From: a virus
Reading direction: 5' to 3' (one strand)
Length of the DNA stretch: 37,386 nt
IMG/VR virus record: IMGVR_UViG_3300034196_000044
Location: 1-37,386 of that record
The notes under the pieces were generated by a model. The model searched no databases and had not been told where the DNA came from. It worked only from the letters and a program-made list of their open reading frames with translations. This document shows positions 7,693 through 13,960 of the stretch, one piece after another. Numbering within the stretch: position 1 is the stretch's first letter; every line of letters begins with the position of its first letter. The position numbers and the translations under genes are program-made.

Positions 7693-7693
7693 T
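7659..7693 (+). terminator. Intrinsic terminator, plus strand, between repA and cI
   Basis: The stem GGCTGGGG (7659-7666) pairs with CCCCGGCC (7674-7681) around a 7-base loop and is followed by TTTTTGCTTTTT. The T-run makes it functional for plus-strand transcription only, although the nearest genes (repA, cI) are on the minus strand. This is the main evidence for a plus-strand transcript here. Confidence 0.75.
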
Positions 7694-7748
7694 GTGCGTC
7701 TTGAAAAAGTAAAAAAAACTAGCGGGTTGCCGCCAGTTTATCCATATT

Positions 7749-7784
7749 CTCTGTATTCAGTGGAAAACTTTTCTCTGTTTATCG
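7749..7784. promoter_or_regulatory. Putative CI operators upstream of repA
   Basis: CTCTGTATTCAGTG (7749-7762) is an imperfect dyad, and CTCTGTTTATCG (7773-7784) shares its left half. The same half, CTCTGTAT, starts the dyad at 8531-8544 on the other side of cI. They overlap the cI 3' end and lie where a repA promoter reading leftward would be. Repressor binding is inferred from the shared sequence only. Confidence 0.4.
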
Positions 7785-8444
7785 AATGATGCCCCTAGAG
7801 GTCCTCATTACCATGCCTATGACTACCCCAATCGCTCGAAAATTGCCATCAATCTGCTGAACGGGAAACTGTGGGTTCAATGCACGCAAATAGCTTTGTG
7901 AGCCATCCTGAACAAGCTTTTTGAATGTGGGCGCGGTTGACTCGGCGGTGTATCCGATCACGAAATCATTGACTTGAGGCTCTTGGCTTGGGTCGATGAA
8001 AATCAGCGCGCCGGTTGGAAAGGCCGGGCCTGCGGGGGCATGCATTGATTCATCACGGACGCGCAGGAAAAAGCCTCGAGGCGTCTGGCTGTCGAGTGGT
8101 ATTTCCCACGGCGTACCGCTTGGAAGCCTAGATATATCAGGGCTTTGAGCCCATTCGGCTGCCATTTCCCATGGCACAACCGGAGCTCTTTTTGAGTGCT
8201 CAGACGGTGCCAAAGGCGAATTTGGCGACGCGCTTTCCTCGATCAGCTTGTCGATCGTTGTGCCAAAAGCTGCTGCGATCGCATAAGCCTTGTCCACCGA
8301 AGGGTTTGAATTTTCCTTTTCAATATCGCTCACGTACCCGGTGTAGATCTGTCCGCCCGTCTCATCGCAGAGCCGTTGCATGGACCATCCGAGTTCTCGG
8401 CGACGCCGCAATACAGCGGGGCCAATCGTTATCTGTTTCTTCAT
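7779..8444 (-). CDS. cI: CI-like repressor (HTH plus S24 peptidase fold)
   Basis: This 221-aa prophage repressor has an N-terminal XRE-type helix-turn-helix (residues about 8-70, including the recognition segment TGGQIYTGYVSDIEKENS) joined by a linker to a LexA/CI-like S24 domain. The catalytic Ser is in DESMHAP (Ser133) and Lys in TFKKL (Lys175). At the place where related repressors have Trp-x-x-Ala-Gly, this one reads PWEMAAEW (residues 91-98), so the scissile Ala-Gly appears to be Ala-Ala. I chose ATG 8444 (MKKQITIGPA...) because AGGAGG precedes it by 11-12 bp; an upstream in-frame start would add 29 residues unlike the family. It diverges from the early operon and lies between operator-like dyads. 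Confidence 0.92.
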   Translation of the reverse strand: MKKQITIGPAVLRRRRELGWSMQRLCDETGGQIYTGYVSDIEKENSNPSVDKAYAIAAAFGTTIDKLIEESASPNSPLAPSEHSKRAPVVPWEMAAEWAQSPDISRLPSGTPWEIPLDSQTPRGFFLRVRDESMHAPAGPAFPTGALIFIDPSQEPQVNDFVIGYTAESTAPTFKKLVQDGSQSYLRALNPQFPVQQIDGNFRAIGVVIGMVMRTSRGIIR

Positions 8445-8530
8445 AGCGGCTTGTTCCTCCTGGCGCCTATTGTCCTCTCTGAATGCTGAACGCATCCATT
8501 CCGTAAGCAGAGATTTTCTTGCGTATTTCA

Positions 8531-8564
8531 CTCTGTATATAGAGAATGTGGGTCAATCCACATT
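8531..8564. promoter_or_regulatory. Putative operators in the cI/early-operon divergent region
   Basis: Two adjacent dyads lie in the 147-bp interval between the divergent starts. CTCTGTATATAGAG (8531-8544) is symmetric apart from one base pair and shares CTCTGTAT with the sites beyond cI. Immediately next to it is a 20-bp perfect dyad with arms AATGTGG (8545-8551) and CCACATT (8558-8564) and a 6-bp spacer. They are unrelated in sequence, so one may serve CI and the other the regulator encoded at 8592. Confidence 0.5.
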
Positions 8565-8591
8565 TGCCCCATACCGAGAGGGTTTTTTGCT

Positions 8592-9212
8592 ATGGCGAAT
8601 CGCACGGAAAAGGAAGTCTTGCTCTACCAGACTGCGGAATGGTTTAAAAATTCTCCGTGGTCAGTTGAGGCGTTCGCCCACGATGCACTAGCCCCCGCGT
8701 TGGCTGCCGCTGGTCTGATCGAGCCGCTTGGCGTGCCCGACGACGGCGCAGAGTACCTGCGTGATCGTAAGGCCTGGGGTCAGCAGATCTCCCGCATTTT
8801 TCACGGTACCAAGCCGTTTCCGCTTGAATGGAAGTGGGTCTGGATTAACAAGGTAGCAGAGCCATATCGCACCAAGATCCTAACCGAGTGCCAGGCGCTA
8901 GCCGGTTGCATGAATGTGAAGCTTCCCGAGATCCGTACCGTTGATGGCGTGCGGTCTGCCCGGGCGCGCATTGGCGACGTGATGGTCGAGGTTGGCGAGT
9001 TCTTCACCTCTGCGGCTGATCCTTCTGGCGATGGCCAATACGATCGAGAGGACTGCCAGGTCGCCGCCAAGGAAATGTTGACCAAGGGCGTCGAGGCAAT
9101 CCAGGCGATTTTGGCGGAGCTGCAAGCGGTTTCAGCGGGCACCGGAGTTGATCTGCCAGCCCTGGCGCTTTCGCCGCTGGCGGCGTTTGCTGGGGGTGCT
9201 GGCCGTGACTGA
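8592..9212 (+). CDS. Putative early transcriptional regulator in cro/cII position
   Basis: This 206-aa protein is the first gene of the rightward early operon, divergent from cI. Residues about 55-90 (KAWGQQISRIFHGTKPFPLEWKW region) look like a helix-turn-helix of the kind seen in phage CII-like regulators, where an 'LNG..PFP..W' pattern is common. The C-terminal half is acidic and helical and ends in an Ala/Gly-rich tail. A GAGAGGG lies 11 bp upstream of ATG 8592. The position argues for a lysis-lysogeny switch protein that acts on the divergent operators. I cannot assign it to Cro or CII by sequence, and a replication accessory role is possible. Confidence 0.7.
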   Translation: MANRTEKEVLLYQTAEWFKNSPWSVEAFAHDALAPALAAAGLIEPLGVPDDGAEYLRDRKAWGQQISRIFHGTKPFPLEWKWVWINKVAEPYRTKILTECQALAGCMNVKLPEIRTVDGVRSARARIGDVMVEVGEFFTSAADPSGDGQYDREDCQVAAKEMLTKGVEAIQAILAELQAVSAGTGVDLPALALSPLAAFAGGAGRD

Positions 9213-9534
9213 TTCAATCTCGGTGCCAGAATCAAAAAAACGCGTTCGTCCGGTTCGTACTGACAAAATCCGCCAGCAGGACGCGAAGCGCCAGGCAGAG
9301 GCCACCAAGCGCAAGCAAGAGCGCGAGAAAGCGCTCGGGATGCGCGTTTTCTCCGGTGAGATCTACCGAAAAACCGACGAGGATCTCGCCGCCCTGGTTG
9401 CGGCCACCGGCTGTGAGGAGATCGAGGTCGTGGCCAACATGATCTCGAGGCTGCGCGAACTGCAAAGCCGTGATCCTCACGCCTTCGATGTTTTGACCAG
9501 TCACAAGCCGTTGCCGGAGGTGTGGCATGGTTGA
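9205..9534 (+). CDS. Hypothetical early protein
   Basis: This 109-aa protein is not recognised. The N-terminal half is very basic and probably one long helix (residues about 10-45, rich in Arg, Lys and Gln), suggesting nucleic-acid binding or coiled-coil contact. The C-terminal half is a compact mixed segment (IEVVANMISRLRELQ). I chose the GTG at 9205 (then TDSISVPESK), which overlaps the previous stop codon by 8 bases and has GGGGGTG upstream; the longer frame from 9148 adds an unlikely Trp/Arg-rich leader. The gene overlaps the next one by 8 bases, so the operon is tightly coupled. Confidence 0.72.
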   Translation: MTDSISVPESKKRVRPVRTDKIRQQDAKRQAEATKRKQEREKALGMRVFSGEIYRKTDEDLAALVAATGCEEIEVVANMISRLRELQSRDPHAFDVLTSHKPLPEVWHG

Positions 9535-9784
9535 TTGGATGAAACTTTTCGTGCTCTCGCCCCATATTCGCGTGCTGGCCATCAACGAGGCGCCAGCCGG
9601 TGGCCCCGCTGGCGTCGTTCGCCTTGAGGCCCGCGTTTTTGGTCATAGCGTCGAACGGCAATACGGACACGCGACGCAGGACGAGGCTGATTTTGAGTTC
9701 GGGCGCCTAGACCCCGTGTCTGTCGCTGACTGGCTGCAAAGCGAAGGCGCGAAGCGGGAGGCCGAACATGCCCGACGCATGTGA
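9527..9784 (+). CDS. Hypothetical early protein
   Basis: This 85-aa protein is not recognised. It begins MVDWMKLFVLS behind a good site (GGAGGTG). The centre (residues 25-50) looks like a beta-strand hairpin and the tail (60-85) is a charged helix. It overlaps the neighbours on both sides by 8 and 17 bases. It is translated as part of the early operon and may assist replication or host takeover, but nothing in the sequence shows which. Confidence 0.72.
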   Translation: MVDWMKLFVLSPHIRVLAINEAPAGGPAGVVRLEARVFGHSVERQYGHATQDEADFEFGRLDPVSVADWLQSEGAKREAEHARRM

Positions 9785-10007
9785 CTTCATGGTCGATCTA
9801 CAGCTCGACGCTGCGGATTTGTTCATGGCCAACCGTGTGGCCGCGTCGATGGCCATCGCCGCCGGTTCGGCTGATTGCATTGCCTGCGGCGATCCTATTG
9901 CGGCAAGTCGCCTCGAGGCAGCGCCTGAGGCTTGCCGCTGCGTTCCCTGCCAAACCCTTTTTGAATTCCACGGGAGCCGCGCGTCATGGAAGCCCGTCAA
10001 GTATTGA
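9768..10007 (+). CDS. DksA/TraR-family C4 zinc-finger protein
   Basis: This 79-aa protein has the TraR/short-DksA layout: an N-terminal helix (residues 1-32) and a four-cysteine zinc finger, CIAC...CRCVPC, at about 37-62. TraR-type proteins of plasmids and phages bind the RNA polymerase secondary channel and change promoter choice without ppGpp. Length and Cys spacing match that family. GGGAGG precedes ATG 9768. It overlaps the next gene by 22 bases. It probably shifts host transcription during lytic growth. Confidence 0.85.
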   Translation: MPDACDFMVDLQLDAADLFMANRVAASMAIAAGSADCIACGDPIAASRLEAAPEACRCVPCQTLFEFHGSRASWKPVKY

Positions 10008-10852
10008 GCCTGGGGCATAAGCCCCACGGCTCGCCCCAGCGCCCCGCCACGCCTGATTTTTTGTTTGTTGAGGTCGATGATCAGCCTCAGGCGAAAAAAA
10101 CGCCCCAGGTACGCAACCGCAAGCCACGCCGCAAGTTTGAAGCGCACGAAAGAGGTATGGCCCGCCAGTTGGTGGTTGGCTCATTCCTCGGGCCTCAGTT
10201 CTACAGGGAGGACGACGGCAGCTATGTCGCCCCCTATACCACCGAAACAACCCGCGACGCGTTCCCCCGCCGCTTGCTCGAGGAACTGGTCGTTTGCCCG
10301 ACTGAGGGCGGCCCTGATGGCCGCTTGCCTGCTGACTACGTGGCCGGCCTGGCTCGAGGAACCACCCGCATGATCGCAAGCGAAACGCGGCCAAAGAAGA
10401 AAGGCGCCATTCCCCTCGGCCCGTTTGCTTTTCAGGATGCCCACGTCGTCAAGGTGGTCGGCAGCATGGCCACGGAATACGGCCAGTGGCTGCGCTACGG
10501 CTATGGCGACTCAAAGGAATGGGCCGACGAGGCCGGGCTCGTTGTTGCGCTGTGGGCTCGCCTCGAGCCGAAGCTCGGAAAAATCCAGGCAAAGACGCGA
10601 AAGCTTGTGCAGGCCCTCGCCCACCTCGCCGTGCAGAACTTCCGATCGCTGGCCAATAGCGAGCGCACCGTCCACCCCGCCTGGCGCTTGCGCGAGCTCC
10701 TGGGCGTGTCTGAATCGAACTGGGATCAGCACTGGGCAAAGCGCTGGCAGCTTTGCGAGGACGAGCTCTGGCTGCTCGATGGTGAGGCCCTGGCGGATCT
10801 GCTGAAACGCTTGGACGGGTACGAATTCGTTTTAGTCGACCGGGGGCTCTGA
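9986..10852 (+). CDS. Putative late-gene antiterminator (Q-like)
   Basis: This 288-aa basic protein ends the early regulatory block, just before the late promoter and terminators at 11540-11667, the position of gene Q in lambdoid phages. The N-terminal 60 residues are Pro/Lys/Arg-rich and probably disordered. The C-terminal part (residues about 215-265) contains a helix-turn-helix-like stretch, RELLGVSESNWDQHWAKRW, that resembles the C-terminal DNA-binding part of some phage Q proteins. The assignment rests on position plus this weak similarity. It could also be a replication or packaging regulator. The start is supported by GGGAG upstream of ATG 9986. Confidence 0.72.
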   Translation: MEARQVLSLGHKPHGSPQRPATPDFLFVEVDDQPQAKKTPQVRNRKPRRKFEAHERGMARQLVVGSFLGPQFYREDDGSYVAPYTTETTRDAFPRRLLEELVVCPTEGGPDGRLPADYVAGLARGTTRMIASETRPKKKGAIPLGPFAFQDAHVVKVVGSMATEYGQWLRYGYGDSKEWADEAGLVVALWARLEPKLGKIQAKTRKLVQALAHLAVQNFRSLANSERTVHPAWRLRELLGVSESNWDQHWAKRWQLCEDELWLLDGEALADLLKRLDGYEFVLVDRGL

Positions 10853-10853
10853 A

Positions 10854-11177
10854 ATGGTCACGCCTGTTACGCTTTGCCGTCATTGCGGCTCGGAGCCTGT
10901 TGAGCGCCACGATACCGCTACCGACCGAACGTTGGTTGCGTGTTCGGGCTGTCGCGCTCGAGGCGCTGCGAGCCTGTCAGTTGGTTACGCGCGGTCGACG
11001 TGGCGCCTTGTAAACGACGAGACGCTCCCGGACCACGGCTGCAAGAAATCTGCCCCTCCTCGGTTCTTTCAGCGGGAGGTGCTGTGGGGCTGGTACTGTG
11101 GCGGCTGCAATGAGCAGGAGCCGGGGTTCTCGACTCTCGAGGGTGCTGTCGCCGGCTGGATGCGCTCAACTCGATAA
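10854..11177 (+). CDS. Zinc-ribbon protein, Lar-like
   Basis: This 107-aa protein has a CRHCGSE...ACSGC zinc ribbon (Cys at about 8, 11, 30 and 33) and a second Cys pair, WYCGGC, near residue 82. The N-terminal arrangement is that of phage/plasmid Lar-type restriction-alleviation proteins, which are typically 60-100 aa and carry C-x2-C pairs and a W-N/E motif. It follows the Q-like gene by 1 base and is the second last gene of the early operon. The Lar-type role is a guess from the metal site; the protein could be any small zinc-binding regulator. Confidence 0.75.
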   Translation: MVTPVTLCRHCGSEPVERHDTATDRTLVACSGCRARGAASLSVGYARSTWRLVNDETLPDHGCKKSAPPRFFQREVLWGWYCGGCNEQEPGFSTLEGAVAGWMRSTR

Positions 11178-11228
11178 ACGCATTTGCGCAAAAACGCTTT
11201 TACGCTTTTACGCAAAGACGGAGAAACG
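11177..11228. repeat. Repeat cluster C (CGCAAAAACGC type)
   Basis: AAACGCATTTGCGC is followed by the exact 12-mer GCGCAAAAACGC (11186-11197), two TTTTACGC units and ACGCAAAGACG. It fills the whole gap between two early genes and reaches the ribosome binding site of the next gene. This is the third of four dispersed clusters. Confidence 0.65.
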
Positions 11229-11229
11229 T

Positions 11230-11520
11230 ATGAATGTTCCTGAGTTGGAAAATTTTTTAAAGGGCTTGTTGCGCGGCGAATTCTCTAATTTGACCATATC
11301 GTTCAATGAGCACAGCGATTCCTACCTGACGGCTGAGAAGGCCGTCGAGTATGGCGACTATGATCGCGTACAGTGGGTGAGCGACGAGGAGAAGGTCAGG
11401 GCTATCGAGGCGAATAGCGTTTGGATGCTGCAATGGTATCCAGACACGCCCATCGGATCTCATACGATCGCAGCGTCGACTTTGGCCGCTTGCCTGGATG
11501 CTCTACAGAATTTTAAGTGA
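11230..11520 (+). CDS. Hypothetical protein
   Basis: This 96-aa acidic protein (MNVPELENFLKGLL...) is not recognised. It appears to have an N-terminal helix (3-15), beta strands in the centre, then WMLQWYPDTPIG and a C-terminal helix. I chose ATG 11230 because GGAG precedes it and the upstream frame would be translated through the repeat cluster. It is the last gene before the late promoter. Acidity and size would suit an anti-host or inhibitor protein, but there is no direct evidence. Confidence 0.72.
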   Translation: MNVPELENFLKGLLRGEFSNLTISFNEHSDSYLTAEKAVEYGDYDRVQWVSDEEKVRAIEANSVWMLQWYPDTPIGSHTIAASTLAACLDALQNFK

Positions 11521-11539
11521 ATAAGTATTGTGATAAAGC

Positions 11540-11568
11540 TTGCAAAAGTAAGGATAAAAAGCTAGATT
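11540..11568 (+). promoter_or_regulatory. Putative late promoter (pR'-like)
   Basis: A -35 TTGCAA (11540-11545) and a -10 TAGATT (11563-11568), 17 bp apart, stand in an A/T-rich 165-bp gap between the early and lysis genes. Two intrinsic terminators follow within about 100 bp. A strong promoter followed at once by terminators is the layout of Q-controlled late transcription. Confidence 0.55.
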
Positions 11569-11599
11569 AATCACTCTGACACAAGACCGAACCAAAAAA

Positions 11600-11620
11600 C
11601 CCGCCAATCGCGGGTTTTTT
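11600..11620 (+). terminator. Intrinsic terminator 1 of the late leader
   Basis: The stem CCCGC (11600-11604) pairs with GCGGG (11610-11614) and is followed by six T. It is preceded by an A-run, so it could also work in the other direction. It lies about 30 bp after the predicted late transcript start. Confidence 0.75.
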
Positions 11621-11642
11621 CGTTTCTGCGTCTTCAATTTGA

Positions 11643-11667
11643 GCCCCGCCCCTGTGCGGGGCTTTTT
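11643..11667 (+). terminator. Intrinsic terminator 2 of the late leader
   Basis: The stem GCCCCGC (11643-11649) pairs with GCGGGGC (11656-11662) and is followed by five T. It lies 18 bp before the holin gene, so late genes can only be reached by reading through it or by antitermination. Confidence 0.8.
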
Positions 11668-11685
11668 CGTTTCTGGAGGCCCTCA

Positions 11686-11940
11686 ATGGTGGGCAAAGAT
11701 GTCGTTTCGACAGTAGCAGTGGCGAACGTCTCTGCCGGAGCGGAGGCCGTCAAGCTGGCCCCGCTCGCTGCTGCGTTCACCGTCGGCGGCCTGACCCCGT
11801 TCGATCTGGCTTATATCCTCGCCGGCATTTACTCGGTGATCCTGATCCTGCATTTCGTTGTGGGGAAATGGATCTTGCCGGTGTGGCGAATGCTGCGTGA
11901 TAAGCGCGCCGCTCGAGGCGCAGCGGGTGGCGGTAAATGA
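11686..11940 (+). CDS. Holin (pinholin-like)
   Basis: This 84-aa membrane protein is the first gene of the lysis cassette. A strong transmembrane segment is at about residues 40-62 (LAYILAGIYSVILILHFVV), with a weaker Ala/Gly-rich segment before it (about 22-36), and a basic C-terminal tail (RDKRAARG) that should remain in the cytoplasm. A weak first segment followed by a strong one is the pattern of S21-type pinholins, which pair with signal-anchor endolysins such as the next gene appears to encode. GGAGG lies 7 bp before ATG 11686. It overlaps the endolysin gene by 4 bases. Confidence 0.85.
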   Translation: MVGKDVVSTVAVANVSAGAEAVKLAPLAAAFTVGGLTPFDLAYILAGIYSVILILHFVVGKWILPVWRMLRDKRAARGAAGGGK

Positions 11941-12485
11941 CGCTTATTCAGCGGATCATTGCTGCTGTCACGTTGTCGCTGGCCGCTGCGGGATTCACCG
12001 TCAACGAGACGGGCCTGCCCGCTCCGGTTGAGCGCGCGGCAATCATCGCGGGCTTGATGATCCTCACGCCTGAAATGGAAGGGACGGTCTACGAGGCCTA
12101 TCCCGACACGGGCGGCGTCTGGACGATCTGCACTGGCCATACGAAAGGTGTGCGCCGTGGTGACGTGGCCACCCCTGACGAGTGCGCCGCGTACTTGCAG
12201 GGCGATATGGGCGGCGCGGTCGATTTTGTAATGCGCGCGGTTCCAGGGGCGACGATCTGGCAAAAGATCGCGATGGCCGATTTTGTCTACAACGTCGGGG
12301 CAACGGCTTTTATCAAGTCGACGATGTACAGGATGGCGATCGCCGGGCAGTGGCTTTCCGCTGCCGAGCAGTTTCGCCGCTGGACGTTTGTAGCGGGCCT
12401 TGACTGTCGAATCCCGGCGAACAACTGCCAGGGCATCCCCAAGCGGCGCGAAGTGCAGCGCTCTCTCTTTCTGGTGGGCCAATGA
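11937..12485 (+). CDS. Endolysin, GH24 lysozyme with N-terminal signal-anchor
   Basis: This 182-aa muramidase cleaves the glycan strands of peptidoglycan. The catalytic triad in T4-lysozyme spacing is visible: Glu48 in MEGTVYEAY, Asp57 in YPDTGG and Thr63 in WTICTGHT. The N-terminal 20 residues (LIQRIIAAVTLSLAAAGF) form an Ala-rich, weakly hydrophobic segment typical of SAR endolysins, which are exported by Sec and held in the membrane until the holin fires. The normally conserved Gly of the TIGxGHT motif is Cys65 here (TICTGHT); a cysteine in this position could regulate activity. The ATG overlaps the holin stop codon. Confidence 0.93.
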   Translation: MTLIQRIIAAVTLSLAAAGFTVNETGLPAPVERAAIIAGLMILTPEMEGTVYEAYPDTGGVWTICTGHTKGVRRGDVATPDECAAYLQGDMGGAVDFVMRAVPGATIWQKIAMADFVYNVGATAFIKSTMYRMAIAGQWLSAAEQFRRWTFVAGLDCRIPANNCQGIPKRREVQRSLFLVGQ

Positions 12486-13009
12486 AAGTATTCAATATTT
12501 GGTTGCTCGGGCTTATCTGCGCGGCGCTGATCTTCTGCACGGGCGCCCTGTTCGGTTCGTGGTACGAAACGCGGGCGGCCAAGGACCTCGAGGTCAAGCA
12601 GGTGCGCAAGGCCTTCGAGCAGGGCATGGCTCTCGGCACGGTGAAAGAGTCCGTGGTTACCGAGTACGTCGATCGCATTGTCACGGTTTACAAGGCCGGG
12701 GCGACCATTACGAAAGAGGTGCCGATTTATGTTTCTAAGGCTGCTGACGCATCCTGTGTGGTTCCTAATGGCTTTGTCCGGTTGCACGACGCAAGTGCCG
12801 CAAACGTGCCCGTTTCCGGAGGCCCCCGCGTCACTGATGACGCCAGCTCGGGAATTGCGCTCTCTACCGTCGCCGAAACCGTTGCCGACAACTACACCGA
12901 CTGCAAAGCTAACGCTGAGCAGCTGAGCAAGTTGCAAAAATGGGCGCTTGATTCTCACGGCGTAACGAGTGGAGGTGTGAATGGCTCGCAAAACGTACCG
13001 GGCAAGTGA
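12482..13009 (+). CDS. Rz: Rz-like i-spanin
   Basis: This 175-aa inner-membrane spanin subunit has an N-terminal transmembrane anchor (residues about 5-25, IWLLGLICAALIFCTGALFG) followed by a periplasmic, mostly helical domain (about 30-80) and Cys residues further on. It acts with the nested o-spanin to fuse inner and outer membranes in the last step of lysis. The start overlaps the endolysin stop (ATGA). The o-spanin gene lies wholly inside it in another frame, the classic Rz/Rz1 arrangement. The long C-terminal part after the Rz1 region is less conserved in appearance. Confidence 0.88.
   Translation: MKVFNIWLLGLICAALIFCTGALFGSWYETRAAKDLEVKQVRKAFEQGMALGTVKESVVTEYVDRIVTVYKAGATITKEVPIYVSKAADASCVVPNGFVRLHDASAANVPVSGGPRVTDDASSGIALSTVAETVADNYTDCKANAEQLSKLQKWALDSHGVTSGGVNGSQNVPGK
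12729..12926 (+). CDS. Rz1: Rz1-like o-spanin lipoprotein, nested in Rz
   Basis: This 65-aa outer-membrane lipoprotein is encoded in another frame inside Rz. MFLRLLTHPVWFLMALSGC ends in a lipobox (LSGC) with the lipidated Cys at residue 19. The mature part is Pro-rich (CPFPEAP, SLPSPKPLP), as is usual for Rz1. AAGAGGTG lies upstream of ATG 12729, which I prefer over an earlier in-frame start at 12678 that would put an Arg-rich stretch before the signal peptide. Confidence 0.88.
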   Translation: MFLRLLTHPVWFLMALSGCTTQVPQTCPFPEAPASLMTPARELRSLPSPKPLPTTTPTAKLTLSS

Positions 13010-13286
13010 GCTGCGGGCAGGGTTGACGGTTTTCGTTTCTTGTTTCGATTGGGCGTCTCGCGCCGGCGTTGGCCGGGTAGAGGTTCATTTGATCGGCTCG
13101 GAGCGTGATCGTATGCCTGCTCCTGGCGAGATCTTTCCGTATCGAGTAAGGCCGTCTTGCGCGCGTGCCGGCCTGATTGACGGCGGCGCCGTATTTTTCA
13201 AAACCCGACGCGCTGCACAGCGAGACGCTGATCAGCGTGCAAGGGAATTCAACGCGGCCAGGCGCCGAAATGGAGTTGCACAGTGA
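12981..13286 (+). CDS. Hypothetical protein of the lysis/packaging junction
   Basis: This 101-aa very basic protein begins MARKTYRASELRAG. It overlaps the end of Rz by 29 bases and the next gene by 4. The N-terminal half looks like a small beta barrel (GLTVFVSCFDWASRAGVGRVEVHLI) and the C-terminal quarter is an Arg/Ala-rich helix. It is not recognised. GGAGGTG precedes the ATG. It is coexpressed with the late genes and could be a nucleic-acid-binding protein. Confidence 0.75.
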   Translation: MARKTYRASELRAGLTVFVSCFDWASRAGVGRVEVHLIGSERDRMPAPGEIFPYRVRPSCARAGLIDGGAVFFKTRRAAQRDADQRAREFNAARRRNGVAQ

Positions 13287-13762
13287 TTGATCAAGAGCGG
13301 CGCGTCGAAGCAATTATCGTTGGTGCTGGCCTTACCGCGCCCCGTCTCACTCCGGCCATGATCGATCAGCTGATGGCCGGCGTTACCTATTCGACGCATG
13401 TTGTGCCCGGCACGACGACTACCGTGGCTTATGCCATTGCGCCAAGTGGGTTCGTGCTTTGCATCGGCGAGAGTGCGTGCGCCAGTCCGGAGAACTTCAA
13501 CCCGGCGCTCGGCATTGAGATCGCCATGACTAAGGCGCGCGACCTGGCCCGGGATAAGTTGTGGGAGCTCGAGGGCTACCGGCTCAAGCAGGCGTTGCAC
13601 GAGGTGAGTACCGGCAGCGCTACCCATGCGCTCGAGCAGATCCGCGCCGTGCTGAGCCGTGGCGTGGTGAGCACGGTCAAGCCGCGCGGCCCCAACGAGC
13701 CGTGCCCTTGCGGCCTGCCCCCCTGCATCGCTGCCGCTGAGCGTGCTGCTGCCGGAGGCTGA
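13283..13762 (+). CDS. Gp49-like phage protein
   Basis: This 159-aa protein matches the pattern of the phage Gp49/Gp66-like family: LTAPRLTPAMID, then GTTTTVAYAIAPSGFVLCIGESA, then ASPENFNPALGIEIAMTKA and LWELEGYRLKQAL. Family members are usually about 100-110 aa; this one has a C-terminal extension ending in a Cys-rich, Pro-rich stretch (EPCPCGLPPC). Its function is unknown and it is common near lysis or packaging genes. The start is GTG 13283, overlapping the previous stop, with TGGAG upstream. Confidence 0.82.
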   Translation: MIDQERRVEAIIVGAGLTAPRLTPAMIDQLMAGVTYSTHVVPGTTTTVAYAIAPSGFVLCIGESACASPENFNPALGIEIAMTKARDLARDKLWELEGYRLKQALHEVSTGSATHALEQIRAVLSRGVVSTVKPRGPNEPCPCGLPPCIAAAERAAAGG

Positions 13763-13960
13763 GTAGGAGCGCACCGCGATGGTGCGCCTTGGTGCTTTTG
13801 GGTCCTCCCCCCGCCCCCCTGCCCTTCACGGGTCGTAAACTCGCGGCCCTCGCGCGAGTCTGGTGTTTTTTTTCAGGTCCTTACTTCCTTACTTGAGGCC
13901 CCCGGCTAGCTGCGACCCACTTGACCGTGAGGCCAGGCGCTGCGGGGCTTCAACCTATTT
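13763..13960. other. Non-coding region before terminase, candidate cos
   Basis: There is no gene here. It holds a GCGCACC/GGTGCGC hairpin (13772-13790), a C-rich block (13801-13824), a 21-bp dyad with arms ACTCGCG (13839-13845) and CGCGAGT (13853-13859), and eight T at 13866-13873. In phages with lambda-type terminases the cos site lies directly upstream of the small terminase gene and shows such a dyad. The same dyad with the T-run might instead terminate lysis transcripts, although the 6-base gap is poor for that. Confidence 0.4.

Noticed and set aside
7450-7789. Two plus-strand frames (84 and 78 aa) between repA and cI
   Set aside because: Neither has a good ribosome site or protein-like composition, and a terminator hairpin lies inside both. 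An RNA gene explains the signals better.
8801-9670. 289-aa minus-strand frame across the early genes
   Set aside because: It overlaps three coupled plus-strand genes with good ribosome sites and has no recognisable features.
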